NCBI GenBank assembly: GCA_002747015.1 | Contig: NVXI01000005.1 | Span: 6,094 to 12,436 of the forward strand | Direction: 5' to 3' | DNA: 6,343 bases | Origin: Zetaproteobacteria bacterium | Lineage (GTDB): Bacteria > Pseudomonadota > Alphaproteobacteria > Micavibrionales > Micavibrionaceae | Shown here: positions 1 through 6,341 of the stretch, piece after piece | Layout: each line of letters begins with the position of its first letter | Numbering within the stretch: the stretch's first letter is position 1 | Made by a program: the position numbers and the translations under genes | Notes under the pieces: generated by a model | Databases searched by the model: none | What the model saw: the letters and a program-made list of their open reading frames with translations, nothing else | Told to the model about the DNA's origin: nothing

Positions 1-1053
1 CCTGTGGCGGTATGGGCATGGAATACCGCCTTGGCGTTAGTCTGTGGGAATAGCGTGATTTGGAAGCCATCGGAGAAAACGCCCGTAACGGCGCTGGCTT
101 GTCAAAAATTGTTCGAACAAGCTTGCGCGCGCTTTGGCGCAGATGCGCCGCAAGGTTTATCACATATTCTAATTGGGGAGCGTGAGGTCGGTGCGGCATT
201 GGTCGATGATAACCGCGTGCCGATGATTAGTGCAACGGGCAGCACCGCAATGGGGCGCATTGTTGGCACGCAGGTCGCACAACGCTTTGGCCGCTCATTA
301 CTAGAGCTTGGCGGGAATAATGCGATTATTGTTGCAAAAAGTGCTGATCTAGACCTTGCATTTCAAGGGATTGTCTTTGGCGCAGTCGGGACATGCGGAC
401 AACGATGCACAACAACGCGGCGTTTATTCGTGCATGAGGATGTCTATGACACGTTAATTCCACGCTTGAAGAGCGCCTATGCAGGATTGGCGATTGGTAA
501 TCCATTGGATGAAAAATCGTTGGTTGGTCCATTGATTGATGAGCAAGCGTACTTGCAGATGGAAGATTCCTTAAACAAAGCGCAGCTTGATGGTGGCGTG
601 ATCACTGGTGGTGGACGTATTTTGAGTGATGAATACCCTTGCGCCTACTATGTTAAGCCTGCATTCGTTGAAATGCCGGATGGAACGAATATCCAAGAAG
701 AGACCTTTGCCCCTATTTTATATATTTTCAAATATAGTGATCTGGATGATGCCATTGCCCGCCAGAATGGTGTTGCGCAGGGGTTATCGTCGTCTATTTT
801 TACCCGTGACATACAAGAGGCAGAGCTATTTACCTGCGAAACAGGCAGTGATTGTGGGATTGCAAATGTGAATATTGGGACAAGCGGCGCGGAAATCGGC
901 GGTGCGTTTGGTGGTGAAAAGGAAACTGGCGGTGGCCGTGAAAGTGGTTCGGATAGCTGGAAAGCCTATATGCGCCGCATGACCTCAACGGTGAATTATT
1001 CCTCTGAATTACCATTGGCGCAGGGCATTACGTTTGATACGTCACAACAATAA
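1..1053 (+). CDS. ALDH7-family aldehyde dehydrogenase (alpha-aminoadipate semialdehyde dehydrogenase type), 5'-truncated by window edge
   Basis: The frame is open from base 1 to TAA at 1051-1053, giving 350 visible residues. Family members are about 500 residues, so roughly 150 N-terminal residues lie upstream; the GTG at base 4 is an internal Val, not a start. Seen: the WN and WKPSE cofactor-binding motifs near the visible N-terminus, the ATGSTAMG nucleotide loop, the general-base Glu in LLELGGNN (bases 304-306), the catalytic Cys in GQRCTTTRR (bases 406-408) and the EETFAPIL motif. The C-terminal block GAEIGGAFGGEKETGGGRES followed by DSWKAYMRR is a hallmark of the ALDH7 (antiquitin) group. 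Known for the family: NAD(P)+-dependent cytosolic oxidation of alpha-aminoadipate semialdehyde, in equilibrium with piperideine-6-carboxylate, to alpha-aminoadipate in lysine or pipecolate catabolism (bacterial names amaB, pcd, pipD). All catalytic residues in the visible part are intact. The exact substrate is inferred; another semialdehyde is possible. It is followed by a hairpin terminator and has no evident link to the adhesin gene. Confidence 0.93.
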   Translation, partial: PVAVWAWNTALALVCGNSVIWKPSEKTPVTALACQKLFEQACARFGADAPQGLSHILIGEREVGAALVDDNRVPMISATGSTAMGRIVGTQVAQRFGRSLLELGGNNAIIVAKSADLDLAFQGIVFGAVGTCGQRCTTTRRLFVHEDVYDTLIPRLKSAYAGLAIGNPLDEKSLVGPLIDEQAYLQMEDSLNKAQLDGGVITGGGRILSDEYPCAYYVKPAFVEMPDGTNIQEETFAPILYIFKYSDLDDAIARQNGVAQGLSSSIFTRDIQEAELFTCETGSDCGIANVNIGTSGAEIGGAFGGEKETGGGRESGSDSWKAYMRRMTSTVNYSSELPLAQGITFDTSQQ

Positions 1054-1080
1054 AAAATACGCTTGGTAGAGCGCATTTTT
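1053..1080 (+). terminator. Weak hairpin terminator after the aldehyde dehydrogenase gene
   Basis: AAAAATACGC (1053-1062) pairs with GCGCATTTTT (1071-1080) around an 8-base loop, with one A.C mismatch. The G+C core is only 3 bp, flanked by A-tract and T-tract arms, so it is a weak but plausible intrinsic terminator. Its symmetry means it could act for both convergent genes. It begins at the last base of the stop codon. Confidence 0.4.
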
Positions 1081-1140
1081 ATAAAGTCGTAAGTTATAAA
1101 GTCGTAAGTTATAAAGTCGTAAGTTATAAAGTCGTAAGTT
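1081..1140. repeat. Four perfect tandem copies of a 15-bp unit
   Basis: The unit ATAAAGTCGTAAGTT occurs four times without mismatch or gap (1081-1095, 1096-1110, 1111-1125, 1126-1140). It fills nearly all the space between the dehydrogenase terminator and the end of the convergent small gene, whose TAA stop (1139-1141) starts inside the last copy. Perfect identity suggests recent slippage expansion. Because the period is five codons, every copy carries another in-frame TAA for the minus-strand gene. Confidence 0.97.
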
Positions 1141-1351
1141 ATCCGAGAGTATTTAAGTCTAGAGTGTTCGATATATCTGCCGTTTGAGTCTGCTCTTGTT
1201 CAAAGTTTGGATTTTCTGCCGTCATCACCGTGTCACCTACAAATATGGAGACCTCATTATCCGCACTCTGCGTGTTTAAAATGGTCTCTCCTTCTGTCAT
1301 CATAGCAGTGATGCCACCGGCCTGTATGTCAACTTGAAATGTTCTGCCCAT
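1139..1351 (-). CDS. Small, highly acidic hypothetical protein (70 aa)
   Basis: The ATG is the complement of 1349-1351 and the TAA the complement of 1139-1141. A good Shine-Dalgarno AAGAGGA (complement of 1361-1367) sits 9 nt before the ATG, which supports both the gene and this start. The protein has 11 Asp/Glu but only one basic residue (Arg3), no Lys and no Cys, and is rich in Thr, Asn and Gln. There is no signal peptide, membrane segment or recognisable catalytic motif. The first half alternates polar and hydrophobic residues, suggesting beta strands; the second half (from about residue 45, ENPNFEQEQTQ) looks disordered and ends in DISNTLDLNTLG. I do not recognise the family. It is divergent from the large RTX gene across a 276-bp spacer and convergent with the dehydrogenase. 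Its acidic, Cys-free makeup and Asp/Leu-rich tail resemble type I secreted proteins, but that is only a speculation. It could also be a conserved cytosolic protein of unknown role. Confidence 0.68.
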   Translation of the reverse strand: MGRTFQVDIQAGGITAMMTEGETILNTQSADNEVSIFVGDTVMTAENPNFEQEQTQTADISNTLDLNTLG

Positions 1352-1424
1352 TTATTTTAATCCTCTTGATATATACCTTTTAGGCTTTCTCTGTATTTTC
1401 AATCTACTCTTAAAACCATAATGA

Positions 1425-1453
1425 TTGGTTAATAAATTTTATTTTTACATAAT
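1425..1453 (+). promoter_or_regulatory. Candidate sigma70-like promoter for the RTX adhesin gene
   Basis: A -35-like TTGGTT (1425-1430, 3 of 6 to consensus) is followed after exactly 17 bp by CATAAT (1448-1453, 5 of 6). Transcription would start near 1460, leaving a leader of about 168 nt. The weak -35 suggests dependence on an activator or another sigma factor. In such AT-rich DNA a chance match is quite possible. Confidence 0.3.
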
Positions 1454-1458
1454 TTATT
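1431..1458. repeat. Perfect 8-bp inverted repeat overlapping the candidate -10 element
   Basis: AATAAATT (1431-1438) and AATTTATT (1451-1458) are exact reverse complements separated by 12 bp. The right arm overlaps the candidate -10 hexamer at 1448-1453, a suitable place for a repressor operator. The arms are pure A/T, so chance occurrence is a real alternative. Confidence 0.45.
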
Positions 1459-1463
1459 GTGGT

Positions 1464-1489
1464 GATTACGGAAAAGGTAATCGTTTTTT
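1464..1489 (+). terminator. Stem-loop plus T-tract in the RTX leader (attenuator-like or operator)
   Basis: GATTAC (1464-1469) and GTAATC (1477-1482) pair perfectly around the 7-nt loop GGAAAAG, and up to three G.U pairs can extend the stem outward. GTTTTTT (1483-1489) follows immediately, the layout of an intrinsic terminator. No gene ends just upstream on the plus strand, so if functional it would act as an early terminator of the RTX transcript, end a small RNA, or, as DNA, serve as a dyad operator near the predicted start site. The stem has only two G-C pairs, so termination would be weak. Confidence 0.4.
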
Positions 1490-1612
1490 AAACATTTATC
1501 TATATCGTGATGAAATCGAAGTTGAAAATCTTTGTTTATAGGAGGCGGGAAAGTATTACACGCCTTTGATAAAACAAGTTTCAAAGAAGAATTATAGAAG
1601 TTAAATATATGC

Positions 1613-1616
1613 GGAG
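1613..1616 (+). promoter_or_regulatory. Ribosome binding site for the RTX adhesin gene
   Basis: GGAG lies 11 nt before the ATG at 1628, slightly long but acceptable. It fixes 1628 as the likely start. The intervening bases contain a stop/start overlap from a 3-codon mini-ORF (1620-1631). Confidence 0.55.
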
Positions 1617-1627
1617 TATATGAGAAA

Positions 1628-2599
1628 ATGAGTTTTGAAAATGAGATATTGGGAAATAATGACCAAAGCGCACATGAAACACATTCTTCAAACGTTGAAA
1701 TATTAAATACGTCTTTATCAAACAGTGTTGAGCTTGCCTCCACTGTTATTAGTCCTCAATCTGTCTTTAATGTTCAAGAGACTGCGACGGATGATACGTT
1801 AAGTGAAGTGCATATTTCCGCGGAGGGTAGTGCACAACTATCATTTTCCGCTGATGATATTCAGGATATATCGCTGGGTAGTGATGGTGCGCTGGTGATT
1901 AGATTTTCGCAGGGTGATGCTTCTGAAACATTGGTTATTCAAAATTTTGAAGAGATCGCAAATGGGCCAGGATGTTTTAAATTATCTGATGGATCGGAGA
2001 TTGATACGCTCGCGCTTTATACTGAACTTTGTAATGACATGGGCGTTTGTACGGTTGAAAGACCAGAGGCAGGAAATAGCCTTGATGTGGCCCTAGAGGG
2101 CGATAAAAGATACGATTTGAAGTTCGATATAGAAGAGGGCAGTGGCGTTTCTGAGAGTGGTGATGACGCATCACTGGAGCTGACCTTAACATTTGATGAT
2201 GGTGCACAGATCAAATTCCAAACGGCGCAAGACTTGGTCGAAAATGGTATGAATGATGATGTGCATGAGGCGGTATCTGATGCGGCGGTCTTAAAGTTTC
2301 TATCTGCCCTTGACGTTATTCAAGAGTTATCCGAGCGAATGGAAGTTTTGGAAAGAGATCAAGGGAATAATCAAGAAATTGCACAAGAACTGGCCTCTTT
2401 AGAAGGGGATTTAGCAACCCAGCTCTCAAATTTAGAGCCCGCGTCCGATGGTGACATGCCATCCTCTGATACGAATACGACAGTTATTGGTGTGCAGGAT
2501 TCTTCTTATGCCATGCTAGACCAGAGTAAGAATGTAGAAGAGAAAAATTCTGATGATACGGATATGGCGGCAATTGCCGAGAAATTAGAGGATGTTGCA
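1628..2599 (+). other. N-terminal head of the RTX protein (residues 1-324) with coiled coil
   Basis: Residues 60-130 look like the prefix regions of BapA-type type I adhesins: short beta strands with [12 protein letters not shown], then VIQNFEEI and a LSDGSEID turn. Three of the protein's six cysteines sit here (C116, C135, C141). Residues 152-200 form further beta strands. Residues 219-270 are Leu-rich and charged ([20 protein letters not shown], then a second amphipathic stretch) and likely form a coiled coil or helical hairpin. Residues 271-320 are acidic and Ser/Thr-rich, probably disordered. As the last part to be exported, this head should sit nearest the cell; anchoring by it is inferred. 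Confidence 0.6.
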
Positions 2600-5500
2600 C
2601 CGGCTGCTGGTGGTGCTAGTGGACCCTCTATTGGTAATGCATCTGGTGGTGGTTATGGATATCAGAGCAGTTTTGACGCGCAAGGTGTTATTGCCCTTGA
2701 TGATGTGGGCGCAATTGGCCCGACGCAACTTGAATATGGCATAGAATTTAAACAGGATGATGTGCGCCCTGATGAAGAAGAGGGAGAGTCGTTCCCTAAT
2801 CCGGTTGATGATAATCCTGAAATTTTTGGAGCGGTAAAGGTTTTGGATGAAACAGATGGATTTTCTTTAAGTGAGAGTGGCACTCTTGATTTTGACTTTG
2901 GTGATGATGGTGGCGGAGCAATATCTGCGAATGATAATTTTACATCGTCAGGATCATTAACGGGTGGGGCTTTATCCTCCGGTGGTTCTGCTGTTGTGGT
3001 TGTTGCGATAGCAACGGGATATGTCGGCAGCTCAAACGGTGAAACGGTGTTTACCTTTACGATTGATCCGCAAACGGGCGAATATGCTTATAATCAAGTA
3101 TTACCCTTTGATCATGCCGATGGTAGTGACACCAACGATGCCATTACGTTGGACTTTGGTGTTCAAATCACTGATTCAGATGGTGATATTGCCGAAACAA
3201 TGGTTAGTATTACAGTCTTGGATGATGCGCCAATCTCTATAAATGCCGATGCTTTAAGCGTTGATGAGACAGATTTATCTGCCGGCGCTTCTGCAACAGG
3301 ACAGGTTGACGTTGATTTTGGGAATGACGGTGCAGGAACAATTACGGGTAACGGGGTTTCCCTGTCCACTGGTTTAACTTCCGGCGGCGACGCGGTTAGT
3401 GTGACCTACGACAGTGCGAGTAACACTTATACAGGGAGTGCGAATGCTCAGGCCGTCTTTACAATGACAATTGATAATGACGGATCGTATGAATTTATAC
3501 TAACAGGTACGCTGGATCATCCGGATACGAATGATAAAAACGATGTTTTGTCTTTACAATTTGGTGTGATTGCAACAGATGGTGATGGCGATTCTATTGA
3601 AACAATGGTTCAAGTTGATGTTCTTGATGATGGGCCGATTTGTGTCGTGCCACAAAAAGCCGTTGTGGATGAAACGGATTTAGCACCAGATACCTCCGTG
3701 TCTGGGCAATTGGCGGCGCATTTTGGGCAAGATGGTATCGGCGGTTTTTCTGCAAATGGAAATGGTCCAAGCCAGCTTTTAACATCCAATGGTGATGCGG
3801 TAAGCATAAGCTTTGATCCTGCCACTAATACATATACAGGAACAGCAGGCACAGAGACGATCTTCACGCTATCCGTGGCCTCTGATGGTTCGTATAATTT
3901 CGTGCTTAGTGGTACACTGGATCACCCTGATACCTCAAATCCAAATGATACGATTAATTTGAAATTTGGTGTGACGGCAACTGATTTTGACGGTGATTCC
4001 GTTGATGGGACGCTGACAATCCAAGTGCTGGACGATGGCCCACAAGCCAATGATGATTGTGTCTCTTTCGATACCTCGCAAAACAGCGTTGATGGCAATG
4101 TGATTGATAATGATGATTTGTCGCAAGACCAAGCCAACACGGTGACACAAGTATCCTTTGAAGGAAATATTGTTGACGTGCCAGATGTTGGTACAGTTTC
4201 CATTGATGGAGATTTTGGAACGTTGGTTCTGGCCGCTGATGGGTCATACAGCTATACTTTATTTGATAATGCAGGCAGCAGCTCTTCTACGGTCTCGCTT
4301 GATCCCGTCGCCGCCGATGTCGTAGGCGTTCAGTCGTCTTTGACCAAGGATGGTATTACCATTGAGGTTGCAAATGTCGGGAATTATGACTTGAGCTGGG
4401 TTGATACGCCAGATGGTAGTGGCCTTGGTATCGACAATCTGGATAGCGGTGATAGCCCTAAAGTTTGGCCAAAAGGTGAAACCTTCGATATTTCGTTCGA
4501 TCAGGATGCAGACAGTGTAACACTGACAATCTCGGAAATTGGCAGTAATAATAATTATGGTCAACATGGTGTTGATTTCATTATTACATTAGCTGACGGC
4601 TCAACCGTAGAGGGAGAACAGCAATTCACCCCCGGTCAAATTGTTGATGGTACAATTACTTTCACATTGAGTGCCGCTGACTTTGGCGGAATTGAAATTT
4701 CTAGTATTGCTCTGAATTCTACCAATGATGGGAATTACAAGGGCGCATCATTCTTATTGAATAACGTTGTTGCAACATATGATCATTCGTCTGATGTCTG
4801 TGATGCATTTGAATATACTTTGAGGGATGGGGACGGCGATACCTCCACCGCGACATTAAAACTTAAAGGCCTTGATCCTGAGCTGATCGTTGGCAAAAAC
4901 GTGGATGATACTGATATATCGGATGTGCCACATCATATAGGTGGTGAAGAGGGCGCGATTATTGGCGGTGCAGTATCAGATATTTTAATTGGCGATGTCG
5001 GTGGCGCGTCAATGGAACAACAAACGCAAGATTATAATTTTGTGTTTATTGTGGACGTGTCTGGCTCTATGGGCAGTGCAAATAGTGCATCGTCTAGAAT
5101 TTCTCTTTTGAAAGACGCGGTTGAGAATTTATTGAATGAATTCGGCGGTTATCAAAACGGGGATATTAAAATCCACATCACGCCGTTTGCAACGGATGTA
5201 AAGCCGAGTGGTACTTTTACCGTGACAGATATTGATGGTTTAAACGATGCGCTGGGCTATTTGGAAACGTTAACCGGCAGTGGCTATACGAATTATGAAT
5301 CTCCACTGCAAGAGGCCAATGATTGGTTGGAAAGTGGTGAACCAATAGGCGGCGATGCCATTACGACGACGTATTTTATATCTGATGGGAATCCGAATAA
5401 ATATATCAATGCGGATGGGCAGATAACGTACAGTAACGCGAACACTGTGATGGAGGAAATTACCGGCGCAGATGGCTCAAACGAGGTGGCAACCCTACAC

Positions 5501-6325
5501 AGCCTAAGTGATGATGTTATCGCGGTTGGGGTTAATGCCTCAAGCTCGGTTATGTCTCGTTTGGATGTAATTGATATTGATGGCGATGCAATAAATATTG
5601 ATGATCCCTCCGATCTATCTGTTGTGTTTAAGGACACTAACCCGCTGAATAATCTGGCCTCTGTTGGAGATGATGTCATTGAAGGTGGCGCGGGCGATGA
5701 TATTATCTTTGGCGATAGTGTGAATACCGATGTTTTGGCCAATGATCATGGCATAGATGTGGCCGACGGCAGTGGCTGGGAGGTGTTTGATCGTCTTGAA
5801 AATGCGCAGAGTTCCACTGACCCTGATTGGGCACGAGAAGACACGGTTGAGTATATTAAAGATAACCTCGATGAATTGGCTGCGGAAAGCAAGGATAGTG
5901 CCGGTGATGCTCGCCAAGGCGGCGATGATACGTTGATCGGTGGTGCTGGTAATGACATTATTTATGGCCAAGAAGGCAATGATGTTCTCTATGGTGGCGC
6001 GGGTGATGATATCCTATCCGGCGGCTCTGGTGCAGATACTTTTATGATGGAGGCAATCGGTCAAGGCGTTGATATTATTCGGGACTTTAGTGTGGATGAG
6101 GGCGATGTTCTCGACCTTGCAGGTCTGATACAAAATTACGATGCAACTCAACAAGCCATTGATAATTTCGTCTTTACCCGTGAAGTGAATGGCGGAACGA
6201 TTTTGTCTGTAGATGTGAGTGGTTCTGGTGATGCGGCGAACGCAGTTGACCTCGTTGCACTTGAAGGCTTACAAAACCTTGATATTCAGGCTCTGGTTGA
6301 AAGCGGTAATATCAATGTATTTTAA
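1628..6325 (+). CDS. Large RTX-type type I secretion substrate, adhesin or biofilm matrix protein with T1SS-143 repeats and a vWA domain (1565 aa)
   Basis: ATG at 1628 (GGAG 11 nt upstream) runs to TAA at 6323-6325. There is no N-terminal signal peptide, as expected for type I export. Order of parts: head (about 1-324) with a coiled coil near 219-270; Gly-rich linker with PAAG at 325-328; conserved linker to about 400; three repeats of the T1SS-143/DUF5801 kind (about 404-535, 541-670, 671-805), each ending in a TDxDGD motif and LDDxP; a VCBS-like fold (806-885 and 1056-1081) split by an inserted beta-rich domain; a degenerate RTX motif (1113-1123); a vWA domain (about 1137-1340); RTX nonapeptides (1353-1363 and 1431-1470) around a helical linker; and a C-terminal secretion region (1471-1565). 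By family knowledge such proteins leave through an ABC transporter/MFP/TolC channel C-terminus first, fold on extracellular Ca2+ and mediate surface attachment or aggregation. The transporter is not in the window. Six Cys residues are unusual for this class. The ligand is unknown. Product class is secure; adhesion is inferred. Confidence 0.95.
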   Translation: MSFENEILGNNDQSAHETHSSNVEILNTSLSNSVELASTVISPQSVFNVQETATDDTLSEVHISAEGSAQLSFSADDIQDISLGSDGALVIRFSQGDASETLVIQNFEEIANGPGCFKLSDGSEIDTLALYTELCNDMGVCTVERPEAGNSLDVALEGDKRYDLKFDIEEGSGVSESGDDASLELTLTFDDGAQIKFQTAQDLVENGMNDDVHEAVSDAAVLKFLSALDVIQELSERMEVLERDQGNNQEIAQELASLEGDLATQLSNLEPASDGDMPSSDTNTTVIGVQDSSYAMLDQSKNVEEKNSDDTDMAAIAEKLEDVAPAAGGASGPSIGNASGGGYGYQSSFDAQGVIALDDVGAIGPTQLEYGIEFKQDDVRPDEEEGESFPNPVDDNPEIFGAVKVLDETDGFSLSESGTLDFDFGDDGGGAISANDNFTSSGSLTGGALSSGGSAVVVVAIATGYVGSSNGETVFTFTIDPQTGEYAYNQVLPFDHADGSDTNDAITLDFGVQITDSDGDIAETMVSITVLDDAPISINADALSVDETDLSAGASATGQVDVDFGNDGAGTITGNGVSLSTGLTSGGDAVSVTYDSASNTYTGSANAQAVFTMTIDNDGSYEFILTGTLDHPDTNDKNDVLSLQFGVIATDGDGDSIETMVQVDVLDDGPICVVPQKAVVDETDLAPDTSVSGQLAAHFGQDGIGGFSANGNGPSQLLTSNGDAVSISFDPATNTYTGTAGTETIFTLSVASDGSYNFVLSGTLDHPDTSNPNDTINLKFGVTATDFDGDSVDGTLTIQVLDDGPQANDDCVSFDTSQNSVDGNVIDNDDLSQDQANTVTQVSFEGNIVDVPDVGTVSIDGDFGTLVLAADGSYSYTLFDNAGSSSSTVSLDPVAADVVGVQSSLTKDGITIEVANVGNYDLSWVDTPDGSGLGIDNLDSGDSPKVWPKGETFDISFDQDADSVTLTISEIGSNNNYGQHGVDFIITLADGSTVEGEQQFTPGQIVDGTITFTLSAADFGGIEISSIALNSTNDGNYKGASFLLNNVVATYDHSSDVCDAFEYTLRDGDGDTSTATLKLKGLDPELIVGKNVDDTDISDVPHHIGGEEGAIIGGAVSDILIGDVGGASMEQQTQDYNFVFIVDVSGSMGSANSASSRISLLKDAVENLLNEFGGYQNGDIKIHITPFATDVKPSGTFTVTDIDGLNDALGYLETLTGSGYTNYESPLQEANDWLESGEPIGGDAITTTYFISDGNPNKYINADGQITYSNANTVMEEITGADGSNEVATLHSLSDDVIAVGVNASSSVMSRLDVIDIDGDAINIDDPSDLSVVFKDTNPLNNLASVGDDVIEGGAGDDIIFGDSVNTDVLANDHGIDVADGSGWEVFDRLENAQSSTDPDWAREDTVEYIKDNLDELAAESKDSAGDARQGGDDTLIGGAGNDIIYGQEGNDVLYGGAGDDILSGGSGADTFMMEAIGQGVDIIRDFSVDEGDVLDLAGLIQNYDATQQAIDNFVFTREVNGGTILSVDVSGSGDAANAVDLVALEGLQNLDIQALVESGNINVF
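2600..2611 (+). other. PAAG di-alanine motif, candidate LapG-type cleavage site
   Basis: Codons for P325-A326-A327-G328 sit at the junction between the head and a Gly/Ser-rich linker (328-348), just before the extender repeats. LapG-type periplasmic cysteine proteases cut RTX adhesins at di-alanine sites of the TAAG/PAAG type between an N-terminal retention module and the repeats. Sequence and position fit, but no LapG or LapD gene is in the window and the head does not clearly resemble the LapA retention fold. Confidence 0.4.
2837..4042 (+). repeat. Three tandem T1SS-143-type protein repeats
   Basis: Each unit starts with DETD (residues 407, 546 and 681; spacings 139 and 135), continues through an FGxDG motif, a TYTG turn (Y463 region in unit 1), a DGSY/TGEY strand and DTNDxxxLxFGV, and closes with a TDxDGD acidic motif and LDDGP or LDDAP. 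Units 2 and 3 are closest to each other (both carry GTLDHPDT and NTYTG); unit 1 is more divergent and has [10 protein letters not shown] instead. Repeats of this kind are beta-sandwich extenders that bind Ca2+ at inter-domain acidic loops and project the distal domains from the cell. Confidence 0.85.
4043..4870 (+). other. VCBS-like domain interrupted by an inserted beta-rich domain
   Basis: Residues 806-885 match the first part of a VCBS repeat (ANDDCVSFD start, GNVIDNDD, then [20 protein letters not shown]). The expected last strand, [18 protein letters not shown], comes only at residues 1059-1076. The roughly 170 residues between (bases about 4283-4792) form a separate beta-rich module containing [35 protein letters not shown] and [14 protein letters not shown]. 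This resembles jelly-roll, carbohydrate-binding-like domains seen in other large secreted proteins; I cannot name a family. C811 and C1058 lie on the two sides of the insertion. Confidence 0.65.
5036..5647 (+). other. von Willebrand factor A domain of the RTX protein with intact MIDAS
   Basis: Residues about 1137-1340 begin with a hydrophobic strand ([13 protein letters not shown]) carrying DxSxS (D1143, S1145, S1147). The MIDAS Thr is likely T1221 in GYTNYESPL, and the second Asp is D1253 in FISDGNPN. The metal-site set is complete, so divalent-cation-dependent ligand binding is likely. A final strand (DVIAVGVNA) and helix follow. Because the C-terminal end leaves the cell first, this domain would be displayed far from the surface. 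The ligand cannot be told from sequence. Confidence 0.88.
5684..6037 (+). repeat. RTX calcium-binding nonapeptide array interrupted by a helical linker
   Basis: One RTX unit ([11 protein letters not shown], residues 1353-1363) is followed by about 67 non-RTX residues (1364-1430; [11 protein letters not shown], then [17 protein letters not shown]), predicted helical. The main array then covers residues 1431-1470: [20 protein letters not shown] and [17 protein letters not shown]. The GGxGxD pattern binds Ca2+ in a parallel beta roll and drives folding outside the cell. A degenerate unit ([11 protein letters not shown], bases 4964-4996) precedes the vWA domain. Confidence 0.9.
6038..6322 (+). 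other. C-terminal type I secretion target region (VCA0849-type)
   Basis: Residues 1471-1565 follow the last RTX unit with [20 protein letters not shown], a DVLDLAGLI segment and a final beta/alpha stretch ending in GNINVF. The GADTF-to-DVLDL layout matches the C-terminal target domain of RTX proteins of the VCA0849 subclass. The signal is uncleaved and recognised by the ABC transporter. It is complete, so the protein should be exportable. Confidence 0.8.
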
Positions 6326-6336
6326 ACATATCTTTT

Positions 6337-6341
6337 AGGAG
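6337..6341 (+). promoter_or_regulatory. Shine-Dalgarno-like AGGAG for a gene beyond the window
   Basis: AGGAG lies 12 nt after the RTX stop codon, with no terminator hairpin in the 18 bases that remain. A start codon about 5-10 nt further on would make a tightly linked downstream gene, co-transcribed with the adhesin. Its identity is unknown; type I transporter parts are often found next to such adhesin genes. Confidence 0.4.

Larger units (their letters stand above)
1352..1627. promoter_or_regulatory. Divergent AT-rich intergenic control region between the small gene and the RTX gene
   Basis: This 276-bp spacer separates the 5' ends of two divergent genes and must hold both promoters. It is markedly more AT-rich than the flanking coding DNA. 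It contains a candidate sigma70-like promoter toward the RTX gene, an 8-bp inverted repeat, a stem-loop with T-tract, an orphan Shine-Dalgarno-like element (1539-1545) and two mini-ORFs directly before the RTX start. I could not pick a convincing promoter for the minus-strand gene. No tRNA or recognised riboswitch class was seen. Confidence 0.7.

Noticed and set aside
4..1053. Start of the dehydrogenase at GTG, base 4
   Set aside because: The frame is open to base 1, and the visible sequence begins in the middle of the conserved cofactor-binding domain, so about 150 residues are missing upstream.
1081..1140. CRISPR array or plasmid iterons
   Set aside because: The 15-bp units are directly adjacent with no spacers, and no replication gene or origin features are nearby; a simple tandem repeat explains them.
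1566..1598. Second promoter candidate TTGATA with TATAGA
   Set aside because: The -35 is good (4 of 6), but the spacer would be 19-21 bp with a poor -10, weaker than the 1425-1453 candidate.
1566..1604. Twelve-codon TTG-initiated leader peptide after the strong Shine-Dalgarno at 1539-1545
   Set aside because: The spacing to TTG is about 20 nt, too long for initiation, and the peptide shows no run of regulatory codons.
1429..1743. 104-codon minus-strand open frame across the divergent spacer and the start of the RTX gene
   Set aside because: It overlaps the well-supported N-terminus of the RTX gene in antisense, its C-terminal third is AT-rich intergenic sequence of low complexity (Asn, Lys, His, Phe), and it shows no domain.
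3610..4247. Several overlapping minus-strand open frames opposite the third repeat
   Set aside because: They are antisense shadows of the repeat-encoding frame, rich in Ser/Pro/His from reverse reading of Asp/Gly codons, and lack plausible domains.
5293..5742. 149-codon minus-strand open frame opposite the vWA domain
   Set aside because: The plus-strand frame encodes an intact vWA/RTX segment with complete MIDAS residues; the antisense product is Ser/Thr/Ile-rich with no recognisable motif.
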